From Bacteroidota bacterium (GTDB lineage Bacteria; Bacteroidota; Bacteroidia; Bacteroidales; Prolixibacteraceae): a stretch of 13,365 nt of DNA. Of the stretch, positions 5,735 to 13,340 are shown one piece after another (position 1 is the stretch's first letter; each line of letters opens with the position of its first letter). A program made the translations under genes and the position numbers. Under the pieces are notes generated by a model. It was not told where the DNA came from. It saw only the letters and a list, made by a program, of their open reading frames with translations, and ran no database searches. Location: the NCBI GenBank assembly GCA_030706665.1, contig JAUZOB010000060.1:1-13365 (forward strand), given 5' to 3'.

Positions 5735-7279
5735 ATGTCACTAAAAAGAACCATTCTCGATCTCAGAAAGAGGAAAAAGGAAGCTCTTCAAGGTGGAGGT
5801 GAGAAAGCCATTGAGAAACAAATCAAGATGGGGAAACTCACTGCCAGAGAGCGTATCAAAGCCATCCTCGACGAGGGATCATTCCATGAGTATGACCTAT
5901 TTGTAGAGCATGTGGCCCGTGATTTCGACATGGATAAAAAAGTTCTGCACGGTGATGGTGTAATCATCGGATCCGGAACCATCTATGGAAGACCTGTATG
6001 TATTTTCGCTCAAGACTTTACCGTTGCCGGAGGGTCTCTAGGCTTGATGCATGCCAGAAAGATCACAAAAATTATGGATCACTCATTAAAAATGCGTGTT
6101 CCTTTGATTGGAATCAATGACTCGGGCGGTGCTCGTATACAAGAAGGAGTTAACTCTTTAGCTGGTTATGGTGAGATTTTCTTCCGCAATACTTTAGCAT
6201 CAGGAGTTATTCCACAAATCTCGGTTATTTTAGGACCTTGTGCCGGAGGTGCTGTTTATTCTCCTGCTTTGACAGACTTTGTTTTTGTAGTTGAAAATAT
6301 CTCGAAGATGTTCATCACCGGACCTGGTGTAATCAAAACCGTTCTGGGTGAAGAAATCTCAATGGAAGATCTTGGTGGTGCAAGAGTTCATGCAGAAACA
6401 ACCGGGAATGCCCATTTCTATGCGAAGAGCGAGACAGAATGTTTTGAGCAGATAAAGAAACTCCTCACATACATTCCATGGAATAATTCAGAGAAAGCGA
6501 AAGCATTCCCTCCTAAAGATCCAATTTCGTCATTCAATGTTGAAGAAGCTGTTCCTGCTGATCCAAAACAGCCTTACGATATCCGTAATGTAATTAAAGG
6601 AATCACCGATGGTTCAGAGTTCTTTGAAATCATGGAACTTTTTGCACCAAATATCGTTATTGGTTTTGGTCGCATGGGTGGAGAAACAGTAGGATTTGTT
6701 GCAAATCAACCAAAAGTTTTAGCAGGTGTCCTTGATTGCGACAGTTCTGATAAGGCTGCCCGTTTTATTCGTTATTGCGATTCTTTCAGCATCCCGATTA
6801 TAACATTGGAAGACCTTCCGGGGTATCTGCCAGGAGTTGATCAGGAACACGCAGGGGTTATCCGTCATGGAGCTAAAATTCTCTATGCTTATAGCGAAGC
6901 AACTGTTCCGAAGATCACCGTTATTATCCGTAAAGCATATGGCGGTGGTTACATTGCCATGAACTCTCGTCACCTTAGAGCTGACTTTGTATTTGCATGG
7001 CCTATCGCAGAGATCGCAGTAATGGGTCCGGAAGGAGCAGCAAATATTGTATTCAGCAAAGAAATTGAAATGGCTGACAATCCTGAAGAAATGCGTCAGT
7101 TAAAAATTCAGGAATACAAAGATAAATTTGCAAATCCTTACGTCGCTGCGTCCAGAGGTTACATTGACGAGGTCATAGAACCTTCCGAAACCCGTAAAAT
7201 GTTACTCCACGCATTAGCAGTTTCTGCTAACAAAGTAGAGTCCAGACCAACTAAAAAGCACGGGATTCCTCCGTTCTAA
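5735..7279 (+). CDS. Acyl-CoA carboxylase/decarboxylase carboxyltransferase subunit (PccB/MmdA type)
   Basis: The 514-residue product has the two crotonase-like halves of the biotin-dependent carboxyltransferase family. The first half contains N-D-S-G-G-A-R (128-134) and G-P-C-A-G-G-A-V-Y (167-175), the CoA-binding and oxyanion-hole segments; the second has K-A-Y-G-G-G-Y (400-406) and ends in the family's FANPYVAASRGYIDEVIEP region. It transfers carboxyl groups between carboxybiotin and an acyl-CoA, probably propionyl-/methylmalonyl-CoA, judged from overall resemblance. An in-frame upstream ATG (5663) would add 24 residues (25 from the TTG at 5660), but these overlap a predicted promoter and do not resemble the family N-terminus. 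The start at 5735 gives M-S-L-K-R-T, the usual helical beginning before L-Q-G-G-G-E-K. The biotin carrier follows 16 bases later. Whether the complex works as carboxylase or decarboxylase cannot be decided here, since neither a biotin carboxylase nor a sodium-pump subunit is adjacent. Confidence 0.93.
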   Translation: MSLKRTILDLRKRKKEALQGGGEKAIEKQIKMGKLTARERIKAILDEGSFHEYDLFVEHVARDFDMDKKVLHGDGVIIGSGTIYGRPVCIFAQDFTVAGGSLGLMHARKITKIMDHSLKMRVPLIGINDSGGARIQEGVNSLAGYGEIFFRNTLASGVIPQISVILGPCAGGAVYSPALTDFVFVVENISKMFITGPGVIKTVLGEEISMEDLGGARVHAETTGNAHFYAKSETECFEQIKKLLTYIPWNNSEKAKAFPPKDPISSFNVEEAVPADPKQPYDIRNVIKGITDGSEFFEIMELFAPNIVIGFGRMGGETVGFVANQPKVLAGVLDCDSSDKAARFIRYCDSFSIPIITLEDLPGYLPGVDQEHAGVIRHGAKILYAYSEATVPKITVIIRKAYGGGYIAMNSRHLRADFVFAWPIAEIAVMGPEGAANIVFSKEIEMADNPEEMRQLKIQEYKDKFANPYVAASRGYIDEVIEPSETRKMLLHALAVSANKVESRPTKKHGIPPF

Positions 7280-7295
7280 ACCGAAATTAAGGATT

Positions 7296-7607
7296 ATGAG
7301 TGAAGAATATAAAACACTACTTATCCATGGAGCTGTTTATAAGACTCAATGGACTAAAAAGTTTGAGAATCGTACATTCTGGAAACAACCTGACGAAAAA
7401 GAAATTCACACCCACATTCCTGGTACTGTAATTTCTATCAACACGAAAGTTGGGGCTAAAGTTAAAGCAGGAGAATGCATTCTCATTCTTGAAGCAATGA
7501 AGATGTTAAACCGGGTAACTATGCCATTTGACGGTGTTATCAAAGAGATACTCGCAGTAAAAGGGCAAAAAATACCTAAAGGCACTCTGATATTCGTTAT
7601 CGAATAA
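7296..7607 (+). CDS. Biotin carboxyl carrier protein (biotinyl domain)
   Basis: The 103-residue protein ends in a biotinyl/lipoyl domain (about 38-103) with the biotinylation motif E-A-M-K-M (66-70). Lys69 should carry biotin after action by biotin protein ligase. The preceding H-I-P-G-T-V and the following T-M-P-F-D-G-V-I, G-Q-K-I-P-K-G-T-L-I are normal for the beta-barrel. The first 37 residues (ending W-K-Q-P-D-E-K-E) are a short charged segment that I do not recognise as a known domain, and there is no Ala/Pro-rich linker of the kind seen in many sodium-pump decarboxylase gamma subunits. It lies 16 bases after the carboxyltransferase subunit on the same strand and is surely its partner in a two-gene unit. 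The stop codon touches the bidirectional terminator. Confidence 0.93.
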   Translation: MSEEYKTLLIHGAVYKTQWTKKFENRTFWKQPDEKEIHTHIPGTVISINTKVGAKVKAGECILILEAMKMLNRVTMPFDGVIKEILAVKGQKIPKGTLIFVIE

Positions 7608-7649
7608 AAAATAAAAGGCTGGTCATTATTGAACCAGCCTTTTATTTTT
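7607..7649. terminator. Bidirectional terminator between the biotin carrier gene and ispE
   Basis: A perfect 17-bp stem (7607-7623 with 7633-7649) encloses a nine-base loop. Its core is AAAAGGCTGGT/ACCAGCCTTTT, with A-tracts outside on the left and T-tracts on the right. Either strand therefore yields a GC-rich hairpin followed by U residues, fitting convergent genes ending at 7607 and 7663. Confidence 0.92.
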
Positions 7650-7662
7650 AGATCAAACCGAA

Positions 7663-8484
7663 TCATGCTCTAACGACAAACACTTCTGTAGGAACTGCAA
7701 AATCTGACGGTTTAATTTCTGGTCGTTCTTTATAAAATCCAAAGACAGAAGATCCACTTCCTGACATTGAAGCATAAAATGCTCCCGAATCATATAGTGT
7801 TTCCCGAATTTGTTCTATTGCAGGATACAAAGGAAAAACGCTGGCTTCAAAATCATTCCCTATCTTTCCACTCCACTCAACCGGATTCAATTTAATCAGA
7901 TCCCTTAAAGAATTCTCAGGTTGTTGTGGTTTTATATTTCTATATGCCTCAGCGGTACTCACACCAAACGAAGGCTTCACGACTGCAATATAATGGCCAT
8001 CCAGGTTTAAATCTATCGATTCCAACTGTTCCCCTCTGCCATTTGCAAAACAAGGCTTATTCCGCACAAAAAAAGCACAATCGCTCCCTAATCTGGCAGC
8101 ATAAGATTCGAGTTCTTTTTCTGTAAGATTTAGTCCAACTAATCGGTTTATTACATCCAATCCTAAAGCAGCATCTGCCGATCCCCCACCTAGTCCTGCA
8201 CCGAAAGGAATTTGTTTATGCAGATGTATTTTTAATCCCGGCAACTTAAAATCATCAGCTAACATATTGGCTGCTCTTACTACAAGATTATTCTCAGGAG
8301 CCCCATCAATGATAAGGCCTGTAGAAGAAAAGGATATTTTATCAGAAGAGTAATCCTCTTCCACTTCCAGAATATCATAAATTTTAACTGGATAAAACAC
8401 AGTCTCAAGATTATGAAATCCATCGGACCGTCGCGATATAACATTCAGACCGATATTAATTTTTGCATTTGGAAATACAATCAT
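7663..8484 (-). CDS. ispE: 4-diphosphocytidyl-2-C-methyl-D-erythritol kinase
   Basis: IspE is a GHMP-family kinase that uses ATP to phosphorylate the 2-hydroxyl of CDP-methylerythritol in the MEP (non-mevalonate) route to isopentenyl diphosphate. The 273-residue protein begins with the family N-terminus F-P-N-A-K-I-N-I-G-L-N (4-14) containing Lys8. It has the ATP loop I-P-F-G-A-G-L-G-G-G-S-A-D-A-A (92-106), the catalytic aspartate context R-L-G-S-D-C-A-F-F (131-139, Asp135) and the third GHMP motif S-M-S-G-S-G-S-S-V-F-G (239-249). The length is close to family norms. The ATG at 8484-8482 leads straight into the conserved N-terminus. It is transcribed towards the biotin carrier gene, with a shared terminator between them, and appears to be a single-gene unit. 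Confidence 0.97.
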   Translation of the reverse strand: MIVFPNAKINIGLNVISRRSDGFHNLETVFYPVKIYDILEVEEDYSSDKISFSSTGLIIDGAPENNLVVRAANMLADDFKLPGLKIHLHKQIPFGAGLGGGSADAALGLDVINRLVGLNLTEKELESYAARLGSDCAFFVRNKPCFANGRGEQLESIDLNLDGHYIAVVKPSFGVSTAEAYRNIKPQQPENSLRDLIKLNPVEWSGKIGNDFEASVFPLYPAIEQIRETLYDSGAFYASMSGSGSSVFGFYKERPEIKPSDFAVPTEVFVVRA

Positions 8485-8580
8485 GTGTAAACTCTAAATG
8501 GTAAAACTATTTAATAGGGCAATCAACGGAATAAATAAACTCCACCCATATTTAAGAAATATATTACTTCAGTTTTTTTG

Positions 8581-8588
8581 CAAAGATA
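8581..8588 (-). promoter_or_regulatory. Putative ispE promoter -7 element
   Basis: Minus-strand TATCTTTG is a full match to TAnnTTTG, the same octamer as at rpmH and tgt. It would start transcription near 8574, giving a leader of about 90 bases before the ispE ATG. I see no clear TTTG near -33. Confidence 0.5.
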
Positions 8589-8890
8589 AAAAAGAGAATC
8601 TGGCTTCTTCTTAATAAAGAGTTATAATCATTTAGACTTTATCTCCTGTCTTCATATGATTATTCAGATGAAATAACACAGATACCGTAAACAACAGATA
8701 CATTGTTAGGCCGCTTTTTTGTATTTCATTATAGGGAAGCTGCACTAACAAATACGGTTAAGCATCATCAAAATTAATAAAGGACCGCGAATATACTCGT
8801 TTATATCTGAATAGTCAGTTTTTTAGAAGCTACTTCTATTGCAAGAAAATGACTTTTAATTGGAGTATGATTATGCAATCATCTAGAGAT

Positions 8891-8921
8891 AAAAAAGGGG
8901 CTGTTCTTGAGAAACAACCCC
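8891..8921 (-). terminator. gcvP terminator
   Basis: On the minus strand GGGGTTGTT (8921-8913) pairs with AACAGCCCC (8905-8897), with one G-U pair, around a seven-base loop, followed by a run of six T (8896-8891). It begins 10 bases after the gcvP stop codon, a textbook position. Confidence 0.9.
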
Positions 8922-8930
8922 GTATATAAT

Positions 8931-11807
8931 CTAATTCTTTAATTTTTCATATTCTTCCGGAGATCCGCACACACAAATTAGATTTCGGTCACCCCAGGCA
9001 TTATCAACTCTTCCTACTGGAATCCAGAATTTATTATCGCGCACCCAATCTAGCGGGAATACTGCTTTTTCACGGGAATAAGGATGATTCCACTCTGTCG
9101 AAGTAACAACTGAAGCCGTATGAGGTGCATTCTTTAGCACATTATCATTCAGATCTGACTTACCATCTTCTACTTCTTTAATCTCATTGTAGATACTCAA
9201 CATTGCATCAACAAATCGATCCAATTCCTGTAAGGACTCACTCTCTGTTGGTTCAACCATTAGAGTTCCATGAACCGGGAACGAAAGGGTTGGAGCATGA
9301 AAGCCATAATCCATCAATCGTTTGGAGATATCTTCCTCTGAAATTCCCGAAGCAGTTTTCAGGTGACGGCATTCAAGAATCATCTCATGTGCAACACGAC
9401 CGTTTTCGCCAGTATACAAAACGCCATAAGTATCTTTCAAACACGAGGCGAGATAATTCGCATTTAGTATTGCGAACTCTGAAGCTGTTTTAAGTCCATC
9501 TGCTCCCAGCATTTTAATATAGGCATATGTAATTGGCATAACAGAGGCACTACCCCATGGTGCAGCAGCAACAGCCCGAATCCCTCTATGTCCATTATTT
9601 ACAACCGGATGAGAAGGAAGGAAATCAACCAGATGAGCAGCAACTCCGATAGGCCCTACCCCCGGTCCTCCTCCTCCGTGAGGAATCGCAAAAGTTTTGT
9701 GCAGATTGAGGTGACAAACGTCTGCTCCAATAAATCCGGGGCTGGTTAAACCAACCTGAGCATTCATATTAGCACCATCCATATAAACCTGTCCGCCGAA
9801 CTCATGAATACATTGGCACATCTCAACAATTGCCGATTCAAAAACACCATGAGTTGAAGGATAAGTTACCATAAAGGCAGCAAGAGTATCTTTATATTGT
9901 TCTGCTTTTTCACGAAGAGCAGCAACATCAATATTTCCTTTGTCATCGCAAGGTACTACAACAACTTCAAATCCAGCCATGGCTGCACTCGCTGGATTTG
10001 TGCCATGAGCAGACGAAGGAATTAGAACAATATTACGCTTTGCATCCCCTCTACTCAAATGATATGCCCGGATTACCATCAATCCTGCATATTCTCCTGC
10101 AGCTCCTGAATTCGGCTGCAAACAAATATCAGCGAAACCGGTAATCTTTGAAAGATCCGCACGGAGTTCTTCAAACATTTCCTGATAGCCCAGTGCCTGA
10201 CTCTTTGGAGCAAAAGGATGGATACCTCCAAACTCGATCCAACTCAAAGGAAGCATCTCGGTTGCAGCGTTAAGCTTCATGGTACATGACCCCAAGGAGA
10301 TCATAGAATGAGTCAGGGAGATATCTTTACGTTCCAGTTTCTTAATATAGCGAACCATCTCTGTCTCTGAATGGTAGGAATTAAAAACTTCCTGCTTCAT
10401 GAAATCTGTTTTTCTACGAAAACAGTCACAGACAGAGCATTCATCCGTTAATGATTCAATTTCAAAAACATCCTTATTTGCAACGCGTGCAAATACTTCT
10501 ACAATCTGATTAACATCAAACAGATTGGTCGTTTCATCAATACTGATACCAACATCGCCATTTTCAAAATAGCGGAAATTCATTTCCAAATCAAGCGATA
10601 ACCATTCTATCTCTTTTACTTTCACATATTCAGGCAACGAAAAGCGAATAGTATCAAAATAGTTTTCATTCAATTGGACGTACCCAAGTTTTTCAATCTC
10701 TCTCGAAAGAAGGGTTGCAATCGAATGAATTCTTTCCGCAATCATCTTCAATCCATCGGGTCCGTGATAGACTGCATAGAAACTTGCCATATTGGCCAGC
10801 AATGCTTGAGCGGTACAGATATTTGATGTTGCTTTTTCGCGTTTGATATGTTGTTCTCTGGTTTGCAAAGTCAGACGCAATGCCCTGTTCCCATTTACAT
10901 CTTTAGAGACACCAATAATTCGGCCAGGCATATTCCGTTTCAATTCCTCACGAGTTGCGAAGAAAGCAGCATGAGGACCGCCATAGCCCATTGGAATTCC
11001 AAAACGCTGAGAGTTTCCGAATACAACATCAGCGCCCCACTCTCCCGGAGGAGTCAAAAGGACAAGACTCATCAGATCAGCAGCAACAGCAACACGTGCT
11101 CCTGCTTCATGTGCTTTCTCCACTAAAGAGACATAATCAATAATGTTACCGTCTGAGTTTGGGTATTGAACTATGACACCAAACTCTTTCCCTGTAAATT
11201 CAAAATTCTTAAAATCACATACAACGAGTTCAATTCCATGTGGTTCGGCACGTGTATAAAGAACATCAAGAGTCTGGGGCCAGATTTTTTCATCTATAAG
11301 GCAAATATTAGCTCCTTCTTTCACCATTCCTCTTGAACGTGTATTGAAAAGCATGGTCATAGATTCAGCAGCAGCAGTCGCTTCATCAAGCAAGGATGCA
11401 TTAGCAAGTTCCATCCCGGTAAGTTCACAGACCATTGTTTGAAAATTCAACAAAGCTTCTAAACGTCCCTGAGAAATTTCAGCTTGATAAGGGGTATAAG
11501 AAGTATACCACACTGGATTCTCTAAAACATTTCGCAGAATTACGGCAGGGGTTATTGCATCATAATACCCCATTCCGATATAAGTATTAAAAACTTTATT
11601 CTTTTTGGCTAATTCAAGGATTCGGCGATAATACTGACGTTCAGTTAATCCTTTTGGAAGGTCAAGTGATTCTTTCAGACGAATATTTTTAGGAACAACC
11701 TGATCAATTAACTCTTCCAATGTTGACACCCCAATCCGATCAAGCATTATTTGAATTTCATGCTCTCTTGGACCAATATGTCTGTTAATAAATTTCTCTA
11801 CCGTCAT
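8931..11807 (-). CDS. gcvP: Glycine dehydrogenase (aminomethyl-transferring), P-protein
   Basis: GcvP is the pyridoxal-phosphate decarboxylase of the glycine cleavage system. It releases CO2 from glycine and passes the aminomethyl group to the lipoyl arm of GcvH. At 958 residues this is the long, single-chain (fused alpha-beta) form. The N-terminal half opens with F-I-N-R-H-I-G-P-R and contains I-G-M-G-Y-Y (77-82), and the C-terminal half carries the PLP site N-L-H-K-T-F-A-I-P-H-G-G-G-G-P-G, with Lys704 as the Schiff-base lysine. Both halves look intact. The ATG at 11807-11805 gives the family N-terminus (MTVEKFINRHIGP). gcvT and gcvH are not adjacent, so the other components must be elsewhere. 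It starts 91 bases after the hydrolase gene on the same strand; only an imperfect -7 box (TTACTTTG) lies in that gap, so read-through from the pcm unit is possible. No glycine riboswitch would fit in the 91 bases. Confidence 0.98.
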   Translation of the reverse strand: MTVEKFINRHIGPREHEIQIMLDRIGVSTLEELIDQVVPKNIRLKESLDLPKGLTERQYYRRILELAKKNKVFNTYIGMGYYDAITPAVILRNVLENPVWYTSYTPYQAEISQGRLEALLNFQTMVCELTGMELANASLLDEATAAAESMTMLFNTRSRGMVKEGANICLIDEKIWPQTLDVLYTRAEPHGIELVVCDFKNFEFTGKEFGVIVQYPNSDGNIIDYVSLVEKAHEAGARVAVAADLMSLVLLTPPGEWGADVVFGNSQRFGIPMGYGGPHAAFFATREELKRNMPGRIIGVSKDVNGNRALRLTLQTREQHIKREKATSNICTAQALLANMASFYAVYHGPDGLKMIAERIHSIATLLSREIEKLGYVQLNENYFDTIRFSLPEYVKVKEIEWLSLDLEMNFRYFENGDVGISIDETTNLFDVNQIVEVFARVANKDVFEIESLTDECSVCDCFRRKTDFMKQEVFNSYHSETEMVRYIKKLERKDISLTHSMISLGSCTMKLNAATEMLPLSWIEFGGIHPFAPKSQALGYQEMFEELRADLSKITGFADICLQPNSGAAGEYAGLMVIRAYHLSRGDAKRNIVLIPSSAHGTNPASAAMAGFEVVVVPCDDKGNIDVAALREKAEQYKDTLAAFMVTYPSTHGVFESAIVEMCQCIHEFGGQVYMDGANMNAQVGLTSPGFIGADVCHLNLHKTFAIPHGGGGPGVGPIGVAAHLVDFLPSHPVVNNGHRGIRAVAAAPWGSASVMPITYAYIKMLGADGLKTASEFAILNANYLASCLKDTYGVLYTGENGRVAHEMILECRHLKTASGISEEDISKRLMDYGFHAPTLSFPVHGTLMVEPTESESLQELDRFVDAMLSIYNEIKEVEDGKSDLNDNVLKNAPHTASVVTSTEWNHPYSREKAVFPLDWVRDNKFWIPVGRVDNAWGDRNLICVCGSPEEYEKLKN

Positions 11808-11898
11808 ATTAATTCTTTATTTATAGGATGAATCGATTAGAATAATGCAATAAGCACTCAAAGTAACTATTTTCCCATGATATAAACCATGAACTTTT

Positions 11899-12540
11899 TC
11901 AGGCTATCAAATAGATATTATTCGCCTTTTCATAAGCAATATTGGTTTCAGGCCCATGTCCTGAAAACACCTTTACGTCCTCATCTAAAGAAAGAAGCTT
12001 TGTGCGGATTGAATGAATCAACGTATCAAAGTCTCCCAATGGAAGATCTGTTCTTCCAATGCTTCCATAGAAAAGCACATCACCAACTATCACAAATTTC
12101 TGATCTCTGTTATAATAAGCGACACTCCCTGGAGAATGCCCGGGAACATGAAGCACCTGAAGTTCAGAATGACCGAAATGAATAATCTGTCCATCGCATA
12201 ATAACCGGTTTGGCAAAGAAACCGGTTCCATCGGTATGCCAAAAAGATCACCATGTTCGACTGCATTTTCAATCAAAAATCGATCACCATCATGTGCAGC
12301 AAATTCAATGTTATATTTAGATCGGACATATTCTGTCCCCATCAGATGATCAAAATGACAATGAGTATTTAGCAGAAGAACAGGCTTTAATTTTTCTTGT
12401 GCGATAAAATCGTCTAATTTCTGCCGTTCCCCGGAGTTATAACACCCGGCATCAATAATAACTGCTTCATGAGTCTCATCGTAAAGGACAAATGTATTGA
12501 CCTGTACCGGATTAAAAGCAAACTTCTTTATGAATATCAT
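11899..12540 (-). CDS. Metallo-beta-lactamase-fold hydrolase, glyoxalase II-like
   Basis: The 213-residue protein has the MBL-fold metal signature T-H-C-H-F-D-H (59-65: His60, His62, Asp64, His65). Further ligand regions follow: H-V-P-G-H-S-P-G-S (131-139), V-G-D-V-L-F-Y-G-S-I-G-R-T-D-L, and F-S-G-H-G-P-E-T near the C-terminus. This is the pattern of the small glyoxalase II-like subgroup, which hydrolyses thioesters such as S-lactoylglutathione or unknown substrates. It lacks the C-terminal helical domain of full-length GloB (about 250 residues), so a glutathione substrate is doubtful; an alternative thiol ester is possible. The ATG at 12540-12538 overlaps the pcm stop by one base (TAATG), indicating translational coupling. 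No clear terminator follows, leaving read-through into gcvP possible. Confidence 0.92.
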   Translation of the reverse strand: MIFIKKFAFNPVQVNTFVLYDETHEAVIIDAGCYNSGERQKLDDFIAQEKLKPVLLLNTHCHFDHLMGTEYVRSKYNIEFAAHDGDRFLIENAVEHGDLFGIPMEPVSLPNRLLCDGQIIHFGHSELQVLHVPGHSPGSVAYYNRDQKFVIVGDVLFYGSIGRTDLPLGDFDTLIHSIRTKLLSLDEDVKVFSGHGPETNIAYEKANNIYLIA

Positions 12541-13196
12541 TATTCTTTATTTTGATTTTCGATTCCAGGAAGTAACGGAACAAAAATGAAATCACCATGT
12601 ACTGAATTTTCAAATTTGGTTTCAGAGACTCTGCGTACAACAAACATCCTCTGACGTTCATAAGACCCAACCGGTATAACCATTAATCCCCCAACTTTCA
12701 GTTGTACCTTCAAATCTTCAGGAATAAAAGGAGCTCCCGCAGTCACCAAAATTTTATCAAAAGGTCCATATGTTGGCAACCCTTTGTATCCATCTCCCAA
12801 AAAGAAATGGGGTTGATATCCTAATTTGGGTAATAACTTTTGCGTGCGGATAAATAATTCTTTTTGCCGCTCAATTGTATAAACATCTGCTCCCATCTCA
12901 AGCAGGATAGCAGCCTGATAACCCGATCCTGTTCCAATTTCAAGAACTTTATCATTTGGATGGACTTCAAGCAACTGAGTTTGAATTGCAACAGTATATG
13001 GCTGAGAAATGGTCTGCCCGGCTCCAATGGGGAAAGCCTGATCTTTATAAGCAAAACGCACAAAACTACTTTCCATGAAGAGATGACGGGGAACCTTCCC
13101 TATTGCCTCAAGAACTCTTTCGTCTCGAATCCCTCTTAATCGTAATCCGTCAACTAATCGTTTTCTTAATCCCTTATGTTGAAAATTATCTATCAT
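12540..13196 (-). CDS. pcm: Protein-L-isoaspartate O-methyltransferase
   Basis: PCMT uses S-adenosylmethionine to methylate isoaspartyl residues in aged proteins, starting their repair to aspartate. The product (218 residues from the ATG) has the family features: R-G-I-R-D-E-R-V-L-E-A-I-G-K-V-P-R-H near the N-terminus, I-G-A-G-Q-T-I-S-Q-P-Y containing the conserved active-site serine, SAM motif V-L-E-I-G-T-G-S-G-Y-Q-A-A, and D-K-I-L-V-T-A-G-A-P further on. I start at the ATG 13196-13194 because GAGG lies five bases upstream, one of the few Shine-Dalgarno-like sites here. An in-frame GTG two codons earlier (13202) overlaps that site and would be a poor choice. It is the first gene of a two-gene unit with the MBL hydrolase, joined by TAATG. 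Confidence 0.95.
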   Translation of the reverse strand: MIDNFQHKGLRKRLVDGLRLRGIRDERVLEAIGKVPRHLFMESSFVRFAYKDQAFPIGAGQTISQPYTVAIQTQLLEVHPNDKVLEIGTGSGYQAAILLEMGADVYTIERQKELFIRTQKLLPKLGYQPHFFLGDGYKGLPTYGPFDKILVTAGAPFIPEDLKVQLKVGGLMVIPVGSYERQRMFVVRRVSETKFENSVHGDFIFVPLLPGIENQNKE

Positions 13197-13218
13197 AGTC
13201 ACCTCACAATACGAAAAA

Positions 13219-13249
13219 CAAAATTAACAAATGTTTTTAGCGAACGAAA
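13219..13249 (-). promoter_or_regulatory. Promoter of the pcm-hydrolase unit
   Basis: On the minus strand TTTC (13249-13246) is followed after 19 bases by TAATTTTG (13226-13219). The -7 box is a full consensus match and the -33 box matches three of four bases at ideal spacing. Transcription would start near 13212, about 16 bases before the pcm ATG. Confidence 0.6.
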
Positions 13250-13310
13250 CAGAACTTCCACCTCTCTTAAAGTTATTTTTCCGATCAATCTCAGCACAAA
13301 ATGTATTCTT

Positions 13311-13340
13311 CCTTTAAAAATATAAAACTATTTTTAAAGG
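13311..13340. repeat. 12-bp perfect inverted repeat upstream of pcm
   Basis: CCTTTAAAAATA (13311-13322) and TATTTTTAAAGG (13329-13340) are exact reverse complements with a six-base spacer. No T-run follows on either strand and the GC pairs are at the outer end, so it does not look like a standard terminator. It may be a regulatory site or belong to the gene beyond the right edge. Confidence 0.45.

Larger units (their letters stand above)
8485..8930. other. 446-base gap between gcvP and ispE without a convincing gene
   Basis: The gap holds the gcvP terminator at its right end and a likely ispE -7 element (8581-8588). In between lie a second -7 match on the minus strand (TAATTTTG, 8769-8776) and small hairpins: TAGAAG-CTA-CTTCTA at 8824-8838 and an ATGATT/AATCAT hairpin at 8867-8882. 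A 23-codon minus-strand frame (8703-8632, beginning MYLLFTVSVLF) sits in a 41-codon stop-free stretch. That is too short, and without recognisable similarity, to be called a gene. No tRNA, riboswitch or repeat array was recognised. Confidence 0.6.

Noticed and set aside
8632..8703. 23-codon minus-strand frame as a small protein gene
   Set aside because: It is too short and without similarity I can name; the frame length is expected by chance in AT-rich DNA, so it is kept only as part of the gap entry.
10848..11143. Two overlapping plus-strand frames of 92 and 62 codons
   Set aside because: They lie wholly antisense to the well-conserved gcvP gene, have low-complexity Gln/Ser/His runs produced by the reverse frame, and have no promoter or family resemblance.
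11808..11898. Possible glycine riboswitch upstream of gcvP
   Set aside because: The 91-base gap is too short for a tandem glycine aptamer and I see none of its conserved GGA-type core; only a weak CATG/CATG hairpin and an imperfect -7 box are present.
12821..13139. Frames on both strands within pcm (80 and 91 codons)
   Set aside because: Both are shadow frames of the intact pcm gene and do not resemble known proteins.
13200..13202. GTG start for pcm
   Set aside because: An ATG two codons later has a GAGG at good spacing, and the GTG lies inside that ribosome-binding site.
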